This document shows positions 10,365-19,326 of a stretch of 20,026 nucleotides of DNA, piece by piece. The stretch covers positions 1-20,026 of the forward strand of contig MNCI01020847.1 of assembly GCA_015680685.1 (NCBI GenBank), written 5' to 3'. Every line of letters begins with the position of its first letter. The stretch's first letter is position 1. Position numbers and translations under genes: made by a program. This DNA is from Gnetum montanum (Eukaryota > Streptophyta > Gnetopsida > Gnetales > Gnetaceae). The notes under the pieces were generated by a model, which worked only from the letters and a program-made list of their open reading frames with translations, was not told the origin of the DNA and ran no database searches.

Positions 10365-10735
10365 CTAGCAAAATCTCAGTGGTGATAGCAGGGGGATCAC
10401 CAGTTGACAAACTATTAAATATGTGGTCAAACTCACCAGCATCAAGTTGTAGCTCCCCTCCTTCTAGCTGACTCAACATCATGCCAGCGTCCTTCGCATT
10501 CATCTACTCTTCCAACACCGAACTACATTCAGTGAAGGGATAATTGGTGAAGGCCTCTTTCTAGTTGATAAAGGCCTCTTCTTTATTCACTGGGATCCTT
10601 ATTACTATGAAACCCACCTCTTCCTCATTAGTGGAGTATCCTCCTCATTAGTAAAAGTCCCGCATGCCTTCCTCGAACCAGACCACCTACCACTCCACCC
10701 ATGCTTGGGATGGAGGAACATTGGCCACTAGTTCA

Positions 10736-11469
10736 CTTAGGCAGCAAAAAATCCCTACAATTTCTAGGATAATCAAAATGGGTTTTAACATCACCCTGCA
10801 CAATGAAATGGCAAATGTTAGCATTATGTTTGAGTGGAGTTTGCAGGTAGCGTAGCATGATTAGCCGTTTGAAAATAGCATAGCGTAACCCTTTCTTTGC
10901 ATGTAGCGTAGCACAACAATATAAGAAATTTATAACTAAGGAAAATTCACCAACAGAACCACTGGATCAATAGCGTAGCAACATGATATTACTGATGCAT
11001 TGGTCTAAAGGTCTTACAACACACTGGCTTAGTGTAACAAAAATTTTTAAATACAAAATTCAAATAGGAAAAAATTTGAATACGCTATAGCCGTTTCAAC
11101 CAACCTTCTTCCATAGAAAATGACTCACGCTACACTACGTTAAACACGTGTGACGTTGTCAAATCTTGTGCATGGTCAAACCCTCCTAATGGCCGTACAC
11201 TATGCTATTCACATGCTAGGTTGCTAGGATCACCTAAACCTCTGTGGCAAGGTAGTCACAACAATGGTGTTCTGGGCAATACTACATGCAACCTTAGCAT
11301 AGTGTCCATACACCCGTCACAACCAAATCGGCAACAACAGCAGTGTAACAGCCAAAATGGAAACCAAAATGATGACAGAAGATGCGGGTTTCATTACAGA
11401 AAATAAAAAATATATAAAAGAAGAGACAACAATAGTAACCGGGAAAACAAAGGTAGCGTAGCAACTTAC
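10736..11469 (-). other. Intron 1 of the antisense gene, with scattered LTR-like pentamers
   Basis: Runs from a consensus donor GTAAGT (11469-11464) to acceptor CCTAAG (10741-10736). It contains scattered pieces of the LTR pentamer motif on either strand (for example GTAGCGTAGCA at 10847-10857 and again at about 10902-10912, ATAGCGTAGCA at 10971-10981, and GTAGCGTAGCA at 11455-11463). I see no other exon in it; the minus-strand open frame 11317-11571 is in a different frame from exon 1. Confidence 0.6.
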
Positions 11470-11702
11470 CGGGTTGATGGAGTCTCCTCTCGAACTATGA
11501 TGCACACTTGTGACAGATGCCCTAGGGTGTCTTTCACCTCGTCTACCTTGGCAAGCACTTGATGTTTGCATTCTTCTTTTGGTGCCATCGTCTTAGTTGC
11601 AAATTCTCTATTAGTCGCTACACTAAACCATCTTGCTCTTTGTTAGTACAACTTCTCTATGCTCTAGATGTGGGCTCTTTGCCCTTATGATGAAAATGAT
11701 GA

Positions 11703-11719
11703 GTTTACCACAGGTAAAC
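11703..11719. promoter_or_regulatory. Palindrome between antisense TATA box and its start
   Basis: GTTTACC (11703-11709) and GGTAAAC (11713-11719) form perfect 7 bp arms around ACA. It lies immediately downstream of the minus-strand TATA box, so it could be an operator-like site or a 5' RNA hairpin. Function is inferred only from position. Confidence 0.4.
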
Positions 11720-11722
11720 CCC

Positions 11723-11730
11723 TATTTATA
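11723..11730 (-). promoter_or_regulatory. TATA box of the antisense gene
   Basis: The minus strand reads TTATAAATAGGGG here, a near-ideal plant TATA box. It lies about 135 bp upstream of the ATG of the antisense gene (11588). Transcription would start near 11695, giving a 5' untranslated leader of roughly 100 bp with no obvious upstream ATG. The box faces away from RT and towards the antisense exons. Confidence 0.65.
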
Positions 11731-11739
11731 ACCAACATG

Positions 11740-11763
11740 GTGAAAAGAACTTATTGTTTTCAC
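11740..11763. promoter_or_regulatory. Inverted repeat upstream of antisense TATA box
   Basis: GTGAAAA (11740-11746) and TTTTCAC (11757-11763) are perfect 7 bp arms with a 10 bp spacer, 10 bp upstream of the minus-strand TATA box. The spacing suits a dimeric transcription-factor site. No factor can be named. Confidence 0.35.
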
Positions 11764-11866
11764 ACCCTGATTAATGTGGGATTCTTTGCAGAGTGTAGCA
11801 CTCCTACCATAGCATAGCAACACTATTTGCATCGTGGCATGTGGGCCCAACCAAAAATTTTGTCCC

Positions 11867-12110
11867 ACCTTAAACTAGCCACTTACCTTTGCAAGAATAG
11901 CCCATTAACGGTTTGCAAAGACCTTAAACTAGCAGTTTTGACTCACAGTTTTGACCAAGTTAGCGGTCTGCAAAGACCTTAAACTAATAGTTTTGACTCA
12001 CAAACCTAACCTATTAATGGTCCGCAAAGACCTTAAACTAGTAGTTTTGATTTACAATTTGACCAAGTTAGCGGTCCACTATGACCTTAAACTAGCAGCT
12101 TGCAAATTTT
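11867..12110. repeat. Tandem repeat cluster 2, core GACCTTAAACTAG
   Basis: Five imperfect copies of a ~55 bp unit: GGTC(T/C)GCAAAGACCTTAAACTA followed by AGTTTTGA and ACCAAGTTAGC. Cores are at about 11869, 11921, 11976, 12030 and 12085. It lies upstream of the antisense promoter and near the 3' end of the sense intron. A short 84-codon frame through it (11951-12205) only translates the repeat. Confidence 0.8.
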
Positions 12111-12230
12111 GCATCATAGTTGATAATTATTATAATCATTTCATATTTCATTGTTGCTTTACAAATATTTACTATGCACTGTTGCTACAAATAGGTATCA
12201 CTTAACTTGGATTTCATCTTATTGTGGCAG

Positions 12231-13345
12231 GTTAAGCAAGAATGCCCATGCATCATGATCTACCTTCACTTCTAGCCTTGGCAGGCCCACATGGTGAGCT
12301 TACAAGATAATTAAACCTATAGTCAATAAACTGGGAATCATCCACCGATAGCACTATCACGTCCTTAGAAGCATCCTTGGACTAGCCTAAACACCTAGTC
12401 CAAGCCTTAGATTTAGAGGCTAGGGATGTAACTAAGGACCCTCTCATTAAAACACCTGTGACTACATCTAGAAGGGAAATAAAGATGTTAAAAATTAGCT
12501 CCCTCCTAGATTCACAAATGCATAAAGATGTATTCAAGATCCATTAAGATAACATCAAGTTATTTGTGTGGTCCTATAATGACATGCCAGAGTTAGATCC
12601 GAGGCTTATACATCATAACATTTTCTTAGACCCGCATGTGAAGGCAGTTAAACAAAAGGCTTGCAAGATTAAACTAGAGATCGCACTAGCCATATGTGAT
12701 GAAATCACTAAGCTATATCAGGCTGGTTTCATCTGAGTAGTTGATTACTTAGAATGGGTGTTGAACATCATTTTAGTTTCTAAAAAAATGGGAGGAATAT
12801 GAATCTATATAGACTTCTGGGATCTGAACAAAGCAACGACCAAAGATGACTTCCCACTATCGAGTATTGATCAACTCATCGACACTACGGCTCGTCATGC
12901 TCTACTATCCTTCATGGATAGTTTCTCTGGCTATAATAAAATTCTTATCAACCTAGAGCATTAGTTAAAAATCACTTTCATGACCCCATGGGGTACCTTC
13001 TATTACACTATGATGTCCTTTGAACTCAAAAATGCCGGAGCAACCTACTAAAGAGCCATGACATACATCTTTAGTGACTACATCCTAAAAACACTAAATG
13101 ACTACGTGGATAACATGGTAGTCAAATCTAAAGAGGCTACTGACCATCCCAATGATTTAGGTGTAGTCCTCAAATGCTACCATATGTATGACTTACACCT
13201 CAACCCAAAGAAGTGTGTCTTCGGGGTAAAAACTGGATGCATGCTAGGGTTTGTAGTATTAGAGGCTAGAATATGAGTGGACCCTAACAAAGTTAAGGCC
13301 ATCATTAATCTAGCATCCCCTAAAAACCTAAAGAATTACATGGAT
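12231..13345 (+). pseudogene. pol: Reverse transcriptase part of pol, broken
   Basis: The RT of the element would copy its RNA into DNA in virus-like particles. The frame starts right after the splice acceptor. A linker runs to about 12580, then SYNDMPELDP opens the RT region. The fingers/palm read VSKKMGG, KDDFPL, LLSFMDSFSGYN, MTPWGTFYYTM, ELKNAGATY and then YVDN at 13103-13114, where a working enzyme has YVDD. The second catalytic Asp is therefore Asn. LNPKKCVFGV and a degenerate thumb follow. Stops stand at expected Gln positions (for example ATY-stop-RAM just before 13058, and RI-stop-VDP at 13274-13276). A frameshift lies at about 13345-13370. Domain identity is certain; the copy is inactive. 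Confidence 0.92.
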
Positions 13346-13920
13346 TGCAAGGTAGGATACAATTCATTAGAAGGTTTAGAACAAAGTTGACTGACAAGTT
13401 ACACCCCATGCAAAACTTACTAAAGAAAGGGGTTAACTTTGAATGGAAAACAAAATTCCAGCAAGCCTTTAATGACCTAAAGAAAGAGCTTTTACACCTC
13501 CCAACTGTTTACCCATCGTAGAGGGATAAGCCTTTCTACATCTACCTTGCCACCTCAGAAATGTCTATTGTAGCACTATTATGTTAGAGAAGAGATGATG
13601 GCTTTGAGATGCTAGTTTATTATCTAAGTCATGCATTGATAGCATATGAGGCGAAGTACAATGAGGTGGAAAGAAATTGCCTTGCCCTAGTGTTTGCATT
13701 GAAAAAGTGGAGGCATTATCTATTTTGTAGCAAAGTCAAAATTATATGAGAAAGCAATGTACTCCAGGATATCATGAGCAATCTATATGAAAATAGCAGG
13801 ATAGCCTAGTGGAAAGCTATAACCACAGAATTTGATTTACATTATGTAACCCAATCATCGACGAAAGGACAAGCCATAGCTATGAAACTCATGACCTCAC
13901 TTGTTGATGATAGGCAACCA
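13346..13920 (+). pseudogene. pol: RNase H domain attached to RT, broken
   Basis: After the frameshift the plus frame reads KLHPMQNLLKKG, then FEWKTKFQQAF, the usual connection sequence. The RNase H part carries FYIYLATSE, VYYLSHALIAYEAKYNEVE, CLALVFALKKWRHYL and, further on, WKAITTEFDLHYVTQ. Several acidic catalytic positions are not recognisable, which agrees with the known degeneration of this first RNase H in Tat elements. TAG/TAA stops interrupt it (for example in PS-stop-RDKPF at about 13518). The frame changes again by about 13985. Confidence 0.8.
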
Positions 13921-14400
13921 TAGAACCCAAATTCCATGATGAGCACGTTAGCACCATCAACATTGTCCCATTACATTTAGAGGCTACTTTGCATTTTGAT
14001 GGCACCTTGACTATGTGAGGTGGTAGTGTAGTTGCCATCATTACATTCCCCTCTGGGGATATCCAACGTTTTCTTATCATTTCTTGTTCCTTTGTACGAA
14101 CAACATGGTAGAGTACGAAGGACTCCTCAGGGACCTCTTAGCAGCCTGAGCATTAAAAATTCAACACCTAGCAATTCACGGTGATTCACAACTCATTGTT
14201 ATTCAAATCACTGAGGTCTATGCCTATAAAGCTACTCATCTGCAATCCTATTGCGACCTAGCCAAACATTTTCTCAAATAGTTTTCCACAACAGATGTCC
14301 AACATGTGCAACACAATGAGAACACCATAGTAGATGCCCTGGCCATGCTAGCATTAAATGTGTCACCACACCTATTTGTAACTTTTCCTACTTCTGTAAC
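13921..14400 (+). pseudogene. pol: Second (archaeal-type) RNase H domain, broken
   Basis: This domain identifies the Tat lineage. Readable motifs are LHFDG at 13989-14003 (first catalytic Asp), then after a frameshift near 14104 MVEYEGLL (catalytic Glu), IHGDSQLIVIQI (catalytic Asp, codon 14183-14185) and VDALAMLA (last Asp, about 14330). All four acidic positions survive in sequence, although a TGA at about 14016 and other stops break the frame. The domain is thought to have been acquired to replace the degenerate first RNase H. Confidence 0.85.
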
Positions 14401-15790
14401 TGAGTGTATGGAGCATATCACTCAAGCGGTACACATCACCTCTGTAAGTGCTGCCGATACCCAAGAGTGATACACCAACATTAAAGCCTATCTACAACAT
14501 AGAGAACCCCAACATAAATTGACATCTACTCAAAGTGATGCAATCCGCAAGCATGCTTGGCAATATGTACTTATGGGAGACAACACCTTATGTAAATGTT
14601 CCTTTGATGGGATATTGCTAGCATGCATAAATGAGGAAAAAATGCAAAAGATCATTAATGAGATCCATGAAGGACTGTGCAGTGGACACATAGATCCCAG
14701 GGCCATGGTAGCAAAAATCAAACGCCTAGGATATTATTATCCTCGAATGGAATGAGATTGCCTTGCCAAAGTTAATACTTTTGACATGTGCCAATGATAT
14801 GCAAATCTTATACACGTTTCACCTACTGAGTTGCACTTGACGTAGATCATGTGGCCATTCCAACGATGGGGACTAGACATTATAGGACCTATCACACCTA
14901 ATTCTTCTGTAGGGCATAGCTTCATCATCACCTCCACTAAGTACTTTACAAAGTGGGTAGAGGCTATCCCCCTTAGGAAGACTACATCTCAATAGGTTTG
15001 CCATTTTATATTGGATAACATAGTGACAAGGTTTAGGCTTCCCATGACTATTGTGACAGACAAAGGGCCACAATTTAGCAGTGTAGAAACCAAAACCTTT
15101 TGCAACAACCTTGGCATTAAGAAATCCTTCTTCTTGCCATACTACCCATAGGAAAACAAATAGGTAGAAGCTACGAAAAAAGCCATCATCAACTTGCTCA
15201 AGAATATGCTTAGCAACAACAAGAGGTGATGGCACGGGCAAATCCTCTATGTGCTATGGGCTTACAGAACAACATGCAGAATGGTAATAGGTAAAACACC
15301 TTATAACCTTGTTTACGGATCTGAAGTGGTATTACCTCTTGAGCTGTAGGTATCGTTACTTTGAATGATCCTATCAAACATCATGAATGAAGCCTAGAAT
15401 AACGAGTCGAGGATCATTGACCTCGACTCCATAGAGGAGGAGCATGTGTAAACACTTGGTCACATCGAGCAATATCAATACAAGCAATGGAAGAAGCATC
15501 ATGCAAACCCACATCAACTACCAATAAAAAAGGGGGACCTTATTCTCAAGGCTGTCTATGAACATGTGAGCAAGTTCTCAGCAAATTGGGAAGGTCCATT
15601 GATGGTCATGAAAGCCTACAGGTATGGAGCCTTCAAATTGGCAAAAATGGATGACAAAGAGTTCATGAATCATGTGAATCACTTGTATCATAAACCATAC
15701 TACATCATATTTATGAGCAAGGTAAGCAAGCTCATCTGCTATGACATAAAACTAGCAAAGATAGTCCGCTATGACTATAAACTGGCATAG
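14401..15790 (+). pseudogene. pol: Integrase, broken, D-D-35-E core visible
   Basis: Integrase inserts the cDNA into chromosomes. The zinc-binding N-terminus reads EIHEG, SGHI, then CQ (about 14660-14800); the first Cys of the CC pair is replaced by Phe in NTFDMCQ. The catalytic core has Asp at 14876-14878 (WGLDIIGP), Asp at 15059-15061 (VTDKGPQF) and Glu at 15167-15169 (VEATKKAI), exactly 35 residues apart for the last pair. The C-terminal part has KKGDLILK, WEGPLMVM and VNHLYHKPYY; no chromodomain follows. Stops sit at Gln or Trp positions (for example 15150, 15162, 15228). The frame remains the same from 14105 to the end, and its last residues (YDIKLAKIVRYDYKLA) are already translated tandem repeat. 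It closes with TAG at 15788-15790. Confidence 0.92.
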
Positions 15791-16125
15791 ATAGTCCGCT
15801 ACGACTATAAACTAGCATTCAAAGTTCGCTATAGTCCGGTATGACTATAAACTGGCATAGACCATCTGCCATGATGTAAAATTATCAAAGCTCATCTACT
15901 ATGATGTAAAACTAGCACAGATGATCCACTCGGACCTTAAATTGGCCCATCCACCATCCGCTACGACGATAAACTAGACAATGTTTTGCTGGGACCTTAA
16001 ACTAGCATAGCAGTCTACTGGGACATTAAACTAGCATAACAATCTTCTAAGACCTTAAACTAGCACAACAGTCTACTAGGATCTTAAAATAGCACACCAT
16101 GATTTACCAGGACCTTAAACTGGGT
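15735..16125. repeat. Tandem repeat cluster 3 after integrase
   Basis: About 12-13 copies of a ~30 bp unit. Early copies read CGCTATGACTATAAACTGGCATAGATAGTC, grading into TGGGACCTTAAACTAGCATAACAGTCTAC further right. The core TTAAACTAGCA is the same as in clusters 1 and 2. It overlaps the last codons of integrase and then lies in the 3' untranslated region. Tandem repeats in the 3' untranslated region are known in this lineage and can seed satellite DNA. Confidence 0.85.
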
Positions 16126-17477
16126 TCATGGCACAATGTCCCCAACATGCATCCATGACCATTCAAACAAGCAAGTGTGAATAGTGTTAACATGGGGTGA
16201 GACATTGCAATTCCAAAATGCAATTCATGATGCCAAGAAAATACTCTTTGGAATATATGTAATGCCATTACCCCTAGAATCTTATTGGTCCTCTAGAGAT
16301 GTCTTCTAACATCTTGCTGACCTTACAGAGCTACTGCTACCATGGTTGGTTGCCCTGGCATTAGCTCCTATGGTTGGTGCCTACTGCTAGAACCCTAGCA
16401 CTATTGTGGCCCAGCCACAATGTTGCTACCCTCTAGCCCTTACCATTTCATGAGTCCAAAAGATGCTCAGCTATTAGGCCTTTAACCTTACAGTTGAGTT
16501 GCATGGTGTTTTCCTTGGACGTGGAATCCTAAGCACCCACATCATCGAAACTCCTAGCCTCCTCATTGCCAACCCCTCCATGTTTATGATGCCAAAACTG
16601 CTGCTGGCCTTTCTGGTTTGGACATTGCATGCCTCAACAACAACATCCATTACTCTAGTAGTGTCCAAAGAAAGCAAGACCTTTTCCTTCATTTTTCTTG
16701 ATGGTTGTTTCTTTTGGTTTACTCTTTGTTGTGTATGTAGGGTACGTGCTGGAGGGGTGTCGGTTAGAGGTGCATTTTTCCAAGGTGGCAAGACACTACA
16801 TCATTCCAAGGTGGTCATCCTAACTAGCTTGGCTACTTGGGAGTGCACATCCTATCCTCCCCCTTAACCTCGTTTCTTACACCCACGATCCTCCTTCTCA
16901 TACCTCATTTTACTAATTTTTCTGATGCCTATAAATCCCTCCCATATGCTCAACCACAAAGTCCATGACATGCATAATGCAACTCGCTGCATGGGAAGCA
17001 TTTGTAGTAGGTCAAAGCCCCACATGGATGTAACGTAAGTCATCCTAGGGAGGAAACACTTGTCCTGCAACAAGGTTGTTTCTAAATGAACATGGAAAAA
17101 CAACAAAAGAAAAGCATAACAGAGCAAAATCTCAAAAAAAAAGTGTTCCCAAAACAAATGGTACATCAGCTATTTCGCAATGACCATCTCTAAGCATGCT
17201 GATGAGAGGTCAGAAGCCTACAAAAGAAAGATGCCCATGCATATCAACTCCCTCACAAGAATTCTAACAAAGGACCATACTATGCTACATCTTTCCCTTC
17301 CTAAAACTATTCCCATAGATCCATCGTTTTCCCTTTCCCTACATGACTATCCTAGCACTCTCAAGCATACCTAAGCAACATTTGGACAATTACTAAAGAG
17401 TGATGTTAGCATCTTGTGTTTCATGGTGTTTCGTATTCTTTGTCGGCATCTCTCGGGCCTATCCTCCAGACGTTGAC
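16126..17477 (+). other. 3' untranslated region of the element
   Basis: No retrotransposon domain is readable. Two overlapping open frames (16499-16867 plus, 16474-16791 minus) have no family features. A pyrimidine-rich tract ending TGTATGTAG at 16740 looks like a 3' splice site on the plus strand. The rest (16870-17470) shows nothing I can name. Tat elements often have a long untranslated 3' part. Confidence 0.5.
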
Positions 17478-17490
17478 AAAGAGGGACCAG
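17478..17490 (+). other. Polypurine tract, plus-strand primer
   Basis: AAAGAGGGACCAG directly precedes the right LTR at 17491. Its purine-rich composition and position against the LTR fit the plus-strand DNA primer site. The CC near its end weakens it somewhat. Confidence 0.6.
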
Positions 17491-17782
17491 TAAAACACCA
17501 TAAAATTTTGAGACCCTCTTGCTTCACTAGGGTCTTGGAGTTTAGGCAAGGACTTCAACAAGTGTAGCCCCATGATAGTTTGGAAGGAAAATGTAAGCAC
17601 TGAGGTTAGGCTTCCCAGTTTGGAAGGTTTTCTATCTTCAAAGATGAGAAGCCTGATGGACTCTTTGGCCTGCCCACCTAGACAATTCACCCAACTAACA
17701 ATCTACTCAGAAACCATGCTAGGAGTTGCCAAGAGTGTTTGGGATGAGAAAAATAGTTCAACAAGTTTTCTAGTGGAGAAGT

Positions 17783-18365
17783 CTACTACGTTGCGTAGCA
17801 TAGAAAGCCTTCAAAAAATCAATCAACTAACCAAATACAAGCTTTGGCAAGATGTTTACGTAGGGCAAAGTCAGCATTTGACCAATAGAGAATGCTACGC
17901 TATGCTACACTACATAGCGTAACACAACATAGCAATGTTGAAACACGTAAAGACTCCTTTGCCAAGCCTCTCTGACAAAAGGACTGCATCTAACAACATT
18001 GTGGCTTCCAAAACTACCCTATCTTAGTTAGCCCTTGATCCACAAGCAAAGTTTTCTTGTAAAACCCCACAATTTTGACAAAAATGCATGCTACATTGGC
18101 TGCTATGCTATGCTACCCTACATAGCATAGCATAGCATAGCAAAGATGCAAATCAATAAAGTGCTGTAAAGGTTAACCCTGCATGTGCCAAGGCTTCTAG
18201 CAAATGTTGTTGACTCCAGTGCAAGTTTCCTATTCAAACTGGTGGCTACGTTGTGCTATGCTACATAATGTAGCATAGCATAGCAAGTAGCTATGCTACA
18301 TCAATGTCCTACGCTACATAGCATAGCACAGTGTAGTAAGTAGCTATGCTACCTCAATGTGCTAG
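17783..18365. repeat. Pentamer palindrome arrays in right LTR
   Basis: Counterparts of the left-LTR arrays lie at about 17785-17805, 17892-17933, 18103-18142 and 18243-18350. Copy numbers differ (for example a run ATAGCATAGCATAGCATAGC at 18124-18143 against a shorter left version), so the arrays changed length after insertion. Confidence 0.85.
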
Positions 18366-18743
18366 ATAGTGTAAGTGATGCAAAGTTGATAGATGCATCA
18401 GGATATCTTCAGCTAGCTCTATAGCTTGTTAGCAATAACTAAGCTCAACATGATCAACAACTTTGTTCCACTTTGGCACACCCCTTAGTCCATCCCCAAA
18501 AATTTTTCACTACGCTTGATCCTACTCATAAGAATAGGGAAGACGTAGTCCTGGGTCAAAGACTTCATTTCTTCTTGCATTGTTAGCACACTGGATTCCA
18601 GCATCTCCAGTTTCGACAATGTTGTTACAGCATAGGAAAATTCACAATCGGTGCACCACGCCTACAAGGTACTGTCATGATTGCATATTGTGGGGTCTAG
18701 GACACATGGCACCTAAGCCACATTTCTTTCCTGCTCCTGACCC

Positions 18744-18751
18744 TATAAATA
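18744..18751 (+). promoter_or_regulatory. TATA box of the LTR promoter, intact in right LTR
   Basis: CCCTATAAATACC is a textbook plant TATA box in the expected plus orientation. Transcription should begin near 18775, dividing a U3 of about 1.28 kb from R/U5. In this copy the promoter would point out into the right flank. Confidence 0.7.
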
Positions 18752-18958
18752 CCTTGACAAACAACGCTCAAAGGGTTGGCTTTTTTATCAAAGAATTGGC
18801 ATTTTTACATTGAGGAGAGTAGTTGGCTTGTTGGCATTTAGCATTGGTTGGCATTTCTCATCCAAAGAGTTGGCATTTTTGCACAGTTGGCTTTTAAGTT
18901 CACATTCAAGAGCATAGTTGGCACATTTTGAGTATTTTGGTTACTCTTGAACTCTTTA

Positions 18959-19326
18959 TGCGCATTTGGTGTTATATAACTTGTTATACATTTTTCAAAT
19001 AAGGCAAAGAATCGAACCCGCAACCTTGAGGCAGTGCATTTTCTTATTCGAGTTTATTCTATTATTTGTTTATTGTTATCGTTGTTTGGCATTATTTCCT
19101 TCATTCCTACATTTATTCATCATCAGTTTTACCTCGCATATTTCGCATTTTAAAAAGTGTTCATGTAAGGTTAAGTTACACTGATTAAGTCCTTGTCTGA
19201 TCGACTAGACCATTCAGGGTGCCCCACTTCTATTTTACCTAGCATGGCCCTCGCACAGATCTACGGTTAAACTATTCACCCGAAAACCTCTTGGTGTTCC
19301 AGCCATTGACGTTTCTTTTTGCTACA
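18959..19326. repeat. Segment A in right LTR
   Basis: Counterpart of 2713-3080. The minus-strand B box GGGTTCGATTC is intact at 19009-19019, while the surrounding tRNA-like bases differ (GGTTGC in place of GGTCGT). Conservation of the B box in both LTRs is notable but may be chance over so short a stretch. Confidence 0.55.

Larger units (their letters stand above)
9082..11588 (-). pseudogene. Five-exon antisense gene of unknown function inside the retrotransposon
   Basis: Minus-strand exons by splice signals and phase: 11588-11470 (ATG, MAPKEECKHQ; donor CCG|GTAAGT), 10735-10365 (acceptor CCTAAG), 10277-10147 (acceptor after CTAAC, seven T and ACGTAGCAG), 10041-9235 (donor TGG|GTTAGT) and 9147-9082 (acceptor after CTAAC and GATACAG; ends TGA). 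Introns are 734, 87, 105 and 87 bp. All junctions keep frame, giving 1494 bp or about 497 residues. The third intron is least certain: donor GTGAGT at 10142 with a nearby AAG acceptor also fits. Visible parts are an N-terminal helical region, a Glu-rich exon 2, a Lys/Glu/Leu coiled coil (about residues 257-287, VQRLEKEKANL), Tyr/Lys-rich helices, and an acidic tail (DDAEEDDA). Twelve in-frame stops occur, for example at 10687-10689, 10645-10650, 10561-10563, 10195-10197 and 10027-10029. At least 11 are one C-to-T step from Gln codons. No frameshift is seen. I do not recognise the family; a captured host gene or an element-specific accessory gene are both possible. Confidence 0.75.
8421..12230 (+). 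other. Probable sense-strand intron between protease and RT
   Basis: No retrotransposon protein is readable on the plus strand here. The right end is a good plant 3' splice site: branch-like TTAAC at 12202-12206, a pyrimidine-rich run, then TTGTGGCAG ending at 12230. Directly after it the RT-side frame reads on, interrupted only by TAG/TAA codons. Ogre elements are known to carry an intron at this place, so the inference is reasonable. The donor could not be placed; it should lie between about 8420 and 8640. The interval contains two tandem-repeat clusters and a complete antisense gene. Confidence 0.6.

Noticed and set aside
11317-11571. 84-codon minus-strand frame overlapping exon 1 of the antisense gene
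   Set aside because: It is out of frame with the ATG at 11588, and most of it is the intron after the GTAAGT donor.
14873-15241. 122-codon minus-strand frame opposite integrase
   Set aside because: The plus strand carries the D-D-35-E integrase core here; the minus frame has no domain.
16474-16867. Overlapping plus and minus open frames in the 3' region
   Set aside because: No recognisable domain on either strand; length is within chance for a region poor in stops. The splice-like acceptor is reported separately at low interest.
16864-17166. 100-codon minus-strand frame
   Set aside because: Phe/Leu-rich with no motif, no TATA box or splice signals tying it to a gene.
17421-17690. 89-codon minus-strand frame across the LTR boundary
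   Set aside because: It straddles the internal/LTR junction, which argues against a real gene.
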